Virus record (IMG/VR): IMGVR_UViG_3300015263_000376
Coordinates: 1 to 25,681 of that record
From: a virus
Reading direction: 5' to 3' (one strand)
DNA: 25,681 nt
Of the stretch, positions 18,201 through 23,176 are shown in pieces. The translations under genes were made by a program, and so were the position numbers. Position 1 is the stretch's first letter. The number at the start of each line of letters is the position of its first letter. The notes beneath the pieces are model-generated. The model was given only the letters and a program-made list of their open reading frames with translations, ran no database searches and was not told the DNA's origin.

Positions 18201-18382
18201 TAGATAGAGATGGGCACGACCCCATCATTCGCACCATCGAAGACCTTACGGATATGAATCAGGCGATTGTCGCACTTTCGTCTGGCCCGTCCAGCGGTGT
18301 GCAAGAGCAGGTGGGACAAGACGAAAGCATCTCTTTCGTGATTGAGACAAGCAGCGGACAGATTGAAGAAGGTGAGATATGA
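15251..18382 (+). CDS. gp7/gpI-like baseplate wedge protein with long beta-rich extension
   Basis: At 1043 residues this is the second-longest product. The N-terminal 100 residues look like an Ig-type domain (TILFEIETPDGDD, YYIERDFLGTNFGDY) interrupted by an alanine-rich helix (AAVEAAKAAV). Residues about 205-330 fit the P2 gpI tail protein fold: LLERYLPEMYKAV, FANQIIDLFDANAL, MYLSNLFHLKL, WRRQIKEAVPLFKKKGTLSG. That domain is present in T4 gp7 and completes the wedge core with gp25 and gp6. Residues about 330-620 contain loop and beta segments, and about 630-1043 are mostly beta with no recognised family, perhaps peripheral domains that hold fibres. It starts in TAATG and ends in ATGA overlaps. 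Confidence 0.82.
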   Translation: MALKKITENPKITDTILFEIETPDGDDCFVSDPYKVDSVIVYYIERDFLGTNFGDYDVLVQDADLVAAVEAAKAAVCADPSEANLQELTEAVNKLESSQQKNTYYYKDRVAVEVFGNSSFPAWLSTDTDNSPMVKVEEDEDGNPLYGHFTLEWMPQGKVREGDYIVCWTWTPLAAGEKLSAHTPFSISGDPKAVTTIPTHITPDGKYDTLLERYLPEMYKAVLCEGDLTPETTLRFNRAVAEGFTFIEDFANQIIDLFDANALHESLLMYLSNLFHLKLKSDDPTLWRRQIKEAVPLFKKKGTLSGLQDAFAQAGMTLDKYTQFWQLVSPYTWQESFKVEGSAMWILEKDNIVLPINTTNFGLWLRRAGTDTYTPLTADYVDFQIEEDSCQVKMIWIGDELSVNPVVLNTGDFVRVLYEYNDVPDVSAQTLEEYIRNLPLADLRDEADQDYPPKNWNVRVIDEEDPLFDILIPVRHPFHDALIFGYIRTEFPYGENIYNMEEYNGSTRPAFEACFIDKDFIDPCGSCLGSKYSVDVSVEALSNDRMIESQDILREYMPFHAQLHSINFTGDVVEFVTSPVEDIDLLITIDRTENHLSGQANPFFHRVMEGGLAEWIIDREDLTTKTTVLSGKLGTGYNSNIIVISPDVILEDLGVYPLGQHIFEVLSPSANAGNYKIKDISGHIAVVSSAVTEPLDESQFTFRLSNITYESPNPVSILQADKFIFTDDSQSFSEIGVKGTWDVNNVPDYTGGAWEVSIPSLSATPYVVENVIGDQLILTDDGSLPVSGTFTYTLYDDSSNAVLSSTTGALASEKRGLVDLNDPNIINRDEIFQIGDFLYYDGTEYEIIEFTGTDSFYIYGWVDGDVAGADVETRRRLVKSSVGQFGYRGLELITFSDHEAEFGIVNGENPPSIITDNNLFKENFMFLINNQFFRILEWDGVNVKLAGREQSWTTLTAGGTVLAYSLVQFTKNQVNVQFIVFDHLDRDGHDPIIRTIEDLTDMNQAIVALSSGPSSGVQEQVGQDESISFVIETSSGQIEEGEI

Positions 18383-18852
18383 TCCAAGAACAACTCCAGA
18401 CAAGGGGTGATGTCGAAATTATCGCAGAATGGAAGGATGGTAGGAAAGAACTGTTAGATGTTCGGAACACAATTCTTCTGACTGGCCGACGTGCTCTGGC
18501 ACTGGGTCTGGCGAATGCCATTGGTGACGCCTTCGAGTTCTATATCACTCGAATGTTGTTCGGCGATGGCGGCACCAGCGGTGGCGAAAAGCGTTTCGTG
18601 AATGCGAACCGAGATGGTTTGTTCGGTGTGGTAAAGGTGTCGAAGCCTGTCCTATCGAACATTGACAACTCGATTCCCACTCAGGTCATTCTGACATCTG
18701 TATTGGCCTATGATGAGGCTGTGGGCATTACTCTGAATGAGATGGCCCTCCAGATGGCAAACGGTGATTTGTACAGCATGACGACATTTCCTGACTTGAA
18801 CAAAACAGAAGACATGCAGATTACGTTCAACTGGCGGTTGAACTTCATCTAA
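18379..18852 (+). CDS. Small baseplate- or fibre-associated protein, unknown function
   Basis: The 157-residue protein overlaps the stop of the gp7-like gene (ATGA, 18379-18382). It contains an early helix with N-x-I-L-L-T-G-R-R-A-L-A-L-G-L and then FYITRMLFGDGGTSGG, where N-x-I, G-R, L-A and G-D-G-G are the pattern of a small tail protein found downstream of wedge genes in various myoviruses (recollection). The C-terminal half is beta-rich and ends in DMQITFNWRLNFI, typical for an end strand of a virion beta domain. Coupling to the wedge operon and its being the last gene before a promoter-like gap suggest a distal baseplate or fibre-network component. Confidence 0.75.
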   Translation: MIQEQLQTRGDVEIIAEWKDGRKELLDVRNTILLTGRRALALGLANAIGDAFEFYITRMLFGDGGTSGGEKRFVNANRDGLFGVVKVSKPVLSNIDNSIPTQVILTSVLAYDEAVGITLNEMALQMANGDLYSMTTFPDLNKTEDMQITFNWRLNFI

Positions 18853-18871
18853 GATTTCGGGGGCGTTTTGG

Positions 18872-18880
18872 CTAAATACC
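18872..18880 (+). promoter_or_regulatory. CTAAATACC, candidate T4-type late promoter
   Basis: The 61-base gap between 18852 and 18914 contains CTAAATACC at 18872-18880, followed by ATAGAAA. T4 late promoters have TATAAATA around -10, and related phages use variants including CTAAATA (family knowledge). The box lies 33 bases before the ATG at 18914, leaving room for a short leader with AGAGG at 18901-18905. It is the only copy of this motif I noticed in an intergenic position. The motif match and position are seen; promoter function is inferred. Confidence 0.5.
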
Positions 18881-18913
18881 ATAGAAAACACGCTTCCCAA
18901 AGAGGTTGGATAA

Positions 18914-19693
18914 ATGCCACGCATTGAATTGATTGATCCAGTATATTACGCTCCCAACGATCCGATCCATTGGGAGATCGACAATCTGCCCTTAAAGAAC
19001 ATCATCCGTCGCCAAGAACTCATCAATTTGGCTTTGGATGGGGCTTTGGAGCAGATGCGGGATGCCATCGGCACACAGGGATCTTTCGCCAACCGCCTCA
19101 ACCAGTCTCTCAATGCTGACGGTAGCCTTAAAACAACCGCCATTGATGAAGCCCTTCATAGCATTGAAGAGCACCAAGACACAGACAACTATGTTCGAAT
19201 GACCAAAGATCAATCGGACAAACTGGATCTTATCGCCAGCGAAGCTACAGATTTGGCCTTGCATATTTCAGCAGATGGCAGTAGTTTTATAACATTCGAT
19301 GGCGGGGTCGTGAAGCTTGTTCCTTCAGACACAGTTACGCCCAGCATTGATGCACCAAACATCTTAAAGCTGCATTTGGCGTTTCCGGCTTCGGCGGCAC
19401 ATCAGCATTTCTACAGCCTTACGCCTGTGGATGTTGACACACTCGATCCTGATTACATCAATTACAAAGTAAACTCGGTCTCGTCTCCCTACATTGACGG
19501 GTCTCTCCGAGTTTTCATCAACGGAGTGAGAATCTTCGAAGATGATGCCGTCTATGTTCCGGGCAATCTGGTAGACGACCCTTGGACGCTCCTTTCCTAT
19601 ACGTCCGACGCCACCAGCGGAACATTCGCTTTGTCACAAGCGATCTCAAGCGACGACATCATCAAAATTGATTTCGATATCTCCTTCGTGTAA
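18914..19693 (+). CDS. Short tail-fibre or baseplate-periphery protein
   Basis: The 259-residue protein starts MPRIELIDPVYYAPNDPIHW and continues EIDNLPLKNIIRRQELINLA, an N-terminal docking pattern (D-P, W-E-I-D-N-L-P-L, R-x-x-L-I-N) of a kind seen in phage fibre and baseplate-edge proteins. Residues about 60-120 are helical linker. The C-terminal 90 residues contain YIDGSLRVFINGVRIFEDD, then TSGTFALSQAISSDDIIKID, the beta-sandwich pattern (S-L-R-V-F-x-N-G-x-R, F-x-L, D-x-I-x-I-D-F) common at the ends of phage fibres. The AGAGG site is at 18901-18905, and the candidate late promoter is just upstream. Role in receptor contact is inferred. Confidence 0.75.
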   Translation: MPRIELIDPVYYAPNDPIHWEIDNLPLKNIIRRQELINLALDGALEQMRDAIGTQGSFANRLNQSLNADGSLKTTAIDEALHSIEEHQDTDNYVRMTKDQSDKLDLIASEATDLALHISADGSSFITFDGGVVKLVPSDTVTPSIDAPNILKLHLAFPASAAHQHFYSLTPVDVDTLDPDYINYKVNSVSSPYIDGSLRVFINGVRIFEDDAVYVPGNLVDDPWTLLSYTSDATSGTFALSQAISSDDIIKIDFDISFV

Positions 19694-19706
19694 AGCGAGG
19701 AAAAAC

Positions 19707-20246
19707 ATGGAAGTCGATCTAGGCTTCATCATCTTATGTCCCGACAGGAACATAGGAGGATTGAAGAATACTTACGGTTCCATCAACTACCACTCATACA
19801 ACAGGGATGCTATATGCGTGGTCGGCAATGATGCGACACCAACAGACATCAAAGAAATGAAGGAGATTTGCCCGACCTACAAGGGCAAGGATACCATCAC
19901 CAGCCTCATAAACACAGGGTTCCGCCATCTTAAACATGAATGGGGTCTCCTGCTGTTCGGCGGAAGCCGAATCCCTATCTTCTTAGAAAGAAGAATATCC
20001 TCTTTTACCAAGAATGAAGAAGACATCTTATTCCCAGTCGTAGAAAAGAGATACGACTTTGTAAGCGGCTCGTTCAACGGCGTCTTAATCAATAAGAAGT
20101 TCTTCAAGAAAGTTGGCAACTTCCCTGACACACAGATGGAAAAGGCCGGAATGAATGACTTCGAAATGGCAAAGTTGTTATGGGCTCTTGACGCACACGA
20201 AAAAGGTGCTATATTTAAGGGAATTGTCGGAATGAGAATCATCTAG
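19707..20246 (+). CDS. Small glycosyltransferase-fold (GT-A-like) protein, probably conserved phage accessory
   Basis: The 179-residue product from ATG 19707 (site GCGAGGA) begins with a beta strand and turn LGFIILCPDRNIGGLKNTYG. This is followed by AICVVGNDATPTD, a helix, then INTGFRHLKHEWGLLLFGGS and later NGVLINKKFFKKVGNFPD and NDFEMAKLLWALDAHEKG. That order resembles the nucleotide-sugar domain of family 2 glycosyltransferases: beta strand, N-x-G helix, W-x-L-L-hydrophobic strand, and an F-x-x-V-G-x-F/L-x-D motif near the acceptor site. The expected D-x-D after the WGLLLF strand is replaced by GGS, so activity is doubtful. It is shorter than typical enzymes (about 250 or more). Similar proteins occur, to my recollection, in T4-like marine phages. 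It is more A/T-rich than its left neighbour and encodes many K and I. Confidence 0.68.
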   Translation: MEVDLGFIILCPDRNIGGLKNTYGSINYHSYNRDAICVVGNDATPTDIKEMKEICPTYKGKDTITSLINTGFRHLKHEWGLLLFGGSRIPIFLERRISSFTKNEEDILFPVVEKRYDFVSGSFNGVLINKKFFKKVGNFPDTQMEKAGMNDFEMAKLLWALDAHEKGAIFKGIVGMRII

Positions 20247-20257
20247 GAGGGCAGTTG
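20245..20257 (+). promoter_or_regulatory. AGGAGG ribosome binding site with TTG start
   Basis: A full AGGAGG at 20245-20250 overlaps the TAG stop of the preceding gene and precedes TTG at 20255-20257 by four bases. No ATG near the start is in frame. The strong site supports TTG initiation. Confidence 0.7.
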
Positions 20258-20776
20258 CCAGAAGTACGCAACTGGGTTGTTCACATCAAGGACGTTGAGA
20301 CCGGGCACCACATCATAGAACCAGTGGTAGCATCTAAGATTCAGGTCTCATATGAACAATGGTCGCAGGAAATATCCACTCTGAGGGGCGACGTATTTCA
20401 AGTCGCCGGGCCACGCACTGGCTCGATCAGGATGGAATTCGACCTCTTCAACGACAACTACAGGATGTTCACGGCGTTGTGGGATAATGCTCCACAGCGA
20501 GCAGACATTCAAGTTAATCCGAGGGACAACGATCAGAATAATGGCTACAGCCGATGTGTTCTTAGATCGATGAACTTCGACCCCGCACCTGCCCCAGACT
20601 GGAACGATGTACTCGTTCTGGAGTGGGTCTTCATGAACGCAGAAGCTCAAATCAACGTACCCAGAGAACTCCAAAGTGACTATGTGTCACCTTGGCAACA
20701 TGCAATGGGACGACTTGGCCGAAGAAGACGAATTGAACCAGTACAAAAATTGGACTGGCGAGTATCAGGCTTTTGA
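20255..20776 (+). CDS. Beta-rich tail-associated protein, possibly tube-like fold
   Basis: The 173-residue product starts at TTG with a perfect AGGAGG site. It begins MPEVRNWVVHIKDVETGHHI and contains YEQWSQEISTLRGDVF, then GPRTGSIRMEFDLFNDNYRM and LVLEWVFMNAEAQINVP. Alternating polar and hydrophobic strands and a long W-containing last strand suggest a beta-barrel or tube-like domain, as in small tail proteins. The C-terminal 25 residues are basic (GRLGRRRRIEP). Its stop at 20774-20776 lies inside the convergent reverse-strand gene. No specific family is recognised; a tail terminator, tube or fibre-base role is possible from context only. Confidence 0.7.
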   Translation: MPEVRNWVVHIKDVETGHHIIEPVVASKIQVSYEQWSQEISTLRGDVFQVAGPRTGSIRMEFDLFNDNYRMFTALWDNAPQRADIQVNPRDNDQNNGYSRCVLRSMNFDPAPAPDWNDVLVLEWVFMNAEAQINVPRELQSDYVSPWQHAMGRLGRRRRIEPVQKLDWRVSGF

Positions 20777-21364
20777 TCTTCGCCGTTCGATGTCCTTCCG
20801 CACAAGCACCCACTCATCACTCAAAGGTTTCTGGCCCGAGTTCAAGGCGACCAATTCGGCCACAACATCCTCGACACTTTGATAGACGTTTGATTGCTTG
20901 ATGGCTTCTTCTGGGTCGTCTGTCTCGATCTTATCGATGACATCGAAGAGCCAGCGTGGAAGGTTATAGAGAGAATTCTCACAGATGAAGAAGTTCGGCT
21001 TGTGCTGGCCTTCTCCCAGATAGACCTCGTTCCCGGTTCCCCACTGAGGCACACGAGGATCGACGACTGTGACGAGAAAGTCTGAAATGTCCACGAATCG
21101 CAGATCGTACCTTCGGTACTCGTGAACGTACTCCTGAAGCTCCCTGAAACGTCCATCACGCTGAAGTTGTTCTTGAACGGCTTTGTTCTCGCCGATCTTG
21201 ATGTCCTCGCCACCGGGTTTGTCTGTGGGATCAATCAAGTCGATATCAAGACCCGCTTCACGGATCAACTTAATGAACTTACGCCGCCATTCTACGCCGT
21301 GGTCGGCCACGAATTCCATTGGGCCGCTCAAATAACCACAGGCACCATCAAGCTTTCCTGACAT
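20765..21364 (-). CDS. Nucleoside 2-deoxyribosyltransferase-like protein
   Basis: This 199-residue reverse-strand protein begins at ATG 21364-21362, with GGAGGA just upstream on its strand. The N-terminal strand and loop YLSGPMEF (residues 11-18), followed by WRRKFIKLIREAGLDIDLID and P46, is the classic start of this fold. Residues 86-115 give YDLRFVDISDFLVTVVDPR, then WGTGNEVYLG and HKPNFFI, matching the D-x-x-x-x-x-x-D ... G-T-x-x-E-x-x-x-G/A pattern; E113 aligns with the expected catalytic glutamate. Family enzymes cleave or exchange the N-glycosidic bond of deoxynucleosides, and relatives act on nucleotides such as dNMPs. It may modify nucleotide pools or signals, but substrate is unknown. 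It is the only complete reverse-strand gene seen. Confidence 0.72.
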   Translation of the reverse strand: MSGKLDGACGYLSGPMEFVADHGVEWRRKFIKLIREAGLDIDLIDPTDKPGGEDIKIGENKAVQEQLQRDGRFRELQEYVHEYRRYDLRFVDISDFLVTVVDPRVPQWGTGNEVYLGEGQHKPNFFICENSLYNLPRWLFDVIDKIETDDPEEAIKQSNVYQSVEDVVAELVALNSGQKPLSDEWVLVRKDIERRRSKA

Positions 21365-21417
21365 TTGGAGTCCTCCTTTACTCTACTAGAACAACAGCAT
21401 CCCAGAATGAGGTGAAT
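21365..21417. promoter_or_regulatory. Divergent intergenic gap, promoter expected, no clear motif
   Basis: These 53 bases separate the reverse-strand enzyme gene from the + strand coiled-coil gene. They hold the two ribosome binding sites (GGAGGA on the reverse strand near 21368-21375 and GAGGTGA near 21410-21416 on the + strand). No TATAAATA or CTAAATA box and no convincing -35/-10 pair was found on either strand. Confidence 0.3.
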
Positions 21418-22143
21418 ATGTCAACAGAAGTAAATGCCGAACTGCAAGAACTCATCGTCAAGGCCGACGAAATCTTAAAGAATGCAGATCTCCCAGATCG
21501 CCATTCATTCTTTCAGATCGAAAAATTCATCATTGGCAAGGAACCCACAGTTCACGCCCAATTGTGGCAGATTGTACGGGAAATCCAAGCAAGAGTCGAG
21601 ACCTTCGATTCCTTACAGAAGCAACTGGAGGACGCCGAGGATAATCTGGAACTGATGGATATCCAGATCCAGAAAATGGCCCGAGAAGTCCGCTTGCTTT
21701 CTGAAAGGGCAGAAATCATGACGGACCTAGAAATCCAAGAGCGAGAGATAAATATCAGAAAGCTCGAACGTGAGAAAAAGGCTCTCATCCGATCTGCCAA
21801 GAAGGTGCGGCACAAGTTTAAGTCGCTATTGGAAGAATTGTCCTTCCTAGTGGTGGGATATGAGAAGATCGTCGCCAACAACGGCGACCTAAAGCCATTC
21901 GATGACGATCAGGCTCAAAGAGAGATGTGGAATGAGAAACTCTTGGAAGAATTCAATCTGAGAGTGATCTTGCAACGGCCTCTCGACCCCGAATTTGTGA
22001 AAACGGTTCTATGTTTGGGTGACGAGGCTCCGGTTAAGCAGCACGTCACAAAGATGATTGATCAAGTTCAGAGAAAGATGATCGAGCAAAAGAAGCAGAT
22101 AGAACAACACGTTGAAACCAAGGTGAAGCAGAGGGGAGAGTAA
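21418..22143 (+). CDS. Coiled-coil protein of unknown function
   Basis: The 241-residue protein starts at ATG 21418 with GAGGTGA four bases upstream. An upstream in-frame start at 21319 would add 33 residues that read as the reverse-strand neighbour's shadow, so it is not used. From residue about 60 to 160 it is a continuous charged helix with heptad-like leucine, isoleucine and valine (SLQKQLEDAEDNLELMDIQI, then LEIQEREINIRKLEREKKAL). The last 40 residues form another K/Q/E-rich helix (VQRKMIEQKKQIEQHVETKV). It resembles rod or scaffolding proteins rather than an enzyme. The stop overlaps the next ATG (TAATG), so it is coupled to the PKD fibre gene and may be a fibre stalk partner or assembly chaperone. 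Confidence 0.75.
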   Translation: MSTEVNAELQELIVKADEILKNADLPDRHSFFQIEKFIIGKEPTVHAQLWQIVREIQARVETFDSLQKQLEDAEDNLELMDIQIQKMAREVRLLSERAEIMTDLEIQEREINIRKLEREKKALIRSAKKVRHKFKSLLEELSFLVVGYEKIVANNGDLKPFDDDQAQREMWNEKLLEEFNLRVILQRPLDPEFVKTVLCLGDEAPVKQHVTKMIDQVQRKMIEQKKQIEQHVETKVKQRGE

Positions 22144-23168
22144 TGGCAGAACGCATTTCAAGTCTGGATGTCGGATATCAGGCGGGAGACCTTTCTTTGT
22201 TTCCAGTCGCACTGGATGACAAAGAGACCCTTTATGAAGCAACCAACAACGCCAGCACCACCTTGAAGCAAACTCTGGCATTCAACAGCAAAGCCATTAT
22301 CGTCGAAGACACTTCTGGGTTCCCCGACAATGGACAACTACGAATTGGCCCGCCTCCCGGAGTTCCCGGTGAGTATGAACTCGTCGCTTATGGTAAGAGA
22401 ACAGCCAACACGTTCCAACAACTACAACGAGGTTTCAAGGGTTCCAGAATCAACCAGTGGCCTGCACGCAAAACTTGGATTTCGAATGCTGTGGCCTCCG
22501 AGCACCACAATGCCATCAAAGATGCCATCATCAACCTTGAGGTCGATCTGGGGCTCAAGAAAGATCCAGATCCAGAATCACTGAATGGTATCCTTAAGGC
22601 TCAAGAGGTTCGATTCCTAGCACCGAAGCCGCTGTTTCGGGCTTACCCGATCAAAGGTCCGCCGCCCTTACAGGTGAGATTCCAGAACTTTACTACCGGC
22701 CACATTGCTCGATTCCTTTGGGATTTTGGCGATGGCGGCACGTCACTCGAACGCAGCCCGATTCACACATATCTCACAGAGGGCGTTTATACGGTGAAAC
22801 TCAATGTGGTAACAACCACAGGAGCACAGGGAATTGCAACGAAAATCGAATACATAGTTGTAGATGCCGACGAGGCATTGCCCTTCTTCTATGTGGATTC
22901 CGTGGACAATCCATACTCAGTGCAAACAGCCACAGCCCTGAGCGAAAGTCCCAAAGAGTTTCGCTTCATCGATCAATCAGATGGCGACATCGTTCAGCGT
23001 AACTGGATTTTTGGAGATGGCGACACCTACACAGAAGAAGACCCGGATGTTCATGAAATCACCCACATCTACCAAGAGCCGGGTGAGTACGTTGTGACAG
23101 AATTGATTCAGTTCAGCACAGGAAGATTGAAACGGGTGGAACTCCCAGAACCGTTAGTTGTATTGTAA
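22143..23168 (+). CDS. PKD-domain fibre/adhesin-like protein
   Basis: The 341-residue protein begins with a beta-rich N-terminal domain (1-110; LFPVALDDKETLYEATN, IIVEDTSGFPDNGQLRIG, GEYELVAYG). A short helical linker with ASEHHNAIKDAIINLE (about 118-135) follows, and then two PKD-type immunoglobulin-like domains. The first has FLWDFGDGGTSLE and HTYLTEGVYTVKLNV near residue 190; the second has NWIFGDGDTYTEED and HIYQEPGEYVVTELI near residue 287. The W-x-F-G-D-G and G-x-Y-x-V-x-L signatures are the family hallmarks. The H-H-N-x-I-K/R-D linker is frequent in phage fibre proteins. PKD domains mediate protein or polysaccharide contact, so a receptor-binding or fibre-shaft role is likely. Confidence 0.82.
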   Translation: MAERISSLDVGYQAGDLSLFPVALDDKETLYEATNNASTTLKQTLAFNSKAIIVEDTSGFPDNGQLRIGPPPGVPGEYELVAYGKRTANTFQQLQRGFKGSRINQWPARKTWISNAVASEHHNAIKDAIINLEVDLGLKKDPDPESLNGILKAQEVRFLAPKPLFRAYPIKGPPPLQVRFQNFTTGHIARFLWDFGDGGTSLERSPIHTYLTEGVYTVKLNVVTTTGAQGIATKIEYIVVDADEALPFFYVDSVDNPYSVQTATALSESPKEFRFIDQSDGDIVQRNWIFGDGDTYTEEDPDVHEITHIYQEPGEYVVTELIQFSTGRLKRVELPEPLVVL

Positions 23169-23176
23169 GGTAAGAA

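Noticed and set aside
18853-18913. Terminator hairpin in the gap after the wedge operon
   Set aside because: GCGTTTT and AAAACACGC can pair only with a bulge and a 14-base loop, and no U-run follows. It is too weak to call.
21319-21417. Upstream extension of the coiled-coil gene to 21319
   Set aside because: The extra 33 residues lie over the reverse-strand gene's start and intergenic gap, have no helix pattern, and a good GAGGTGA site precedes the ATG at 21418.
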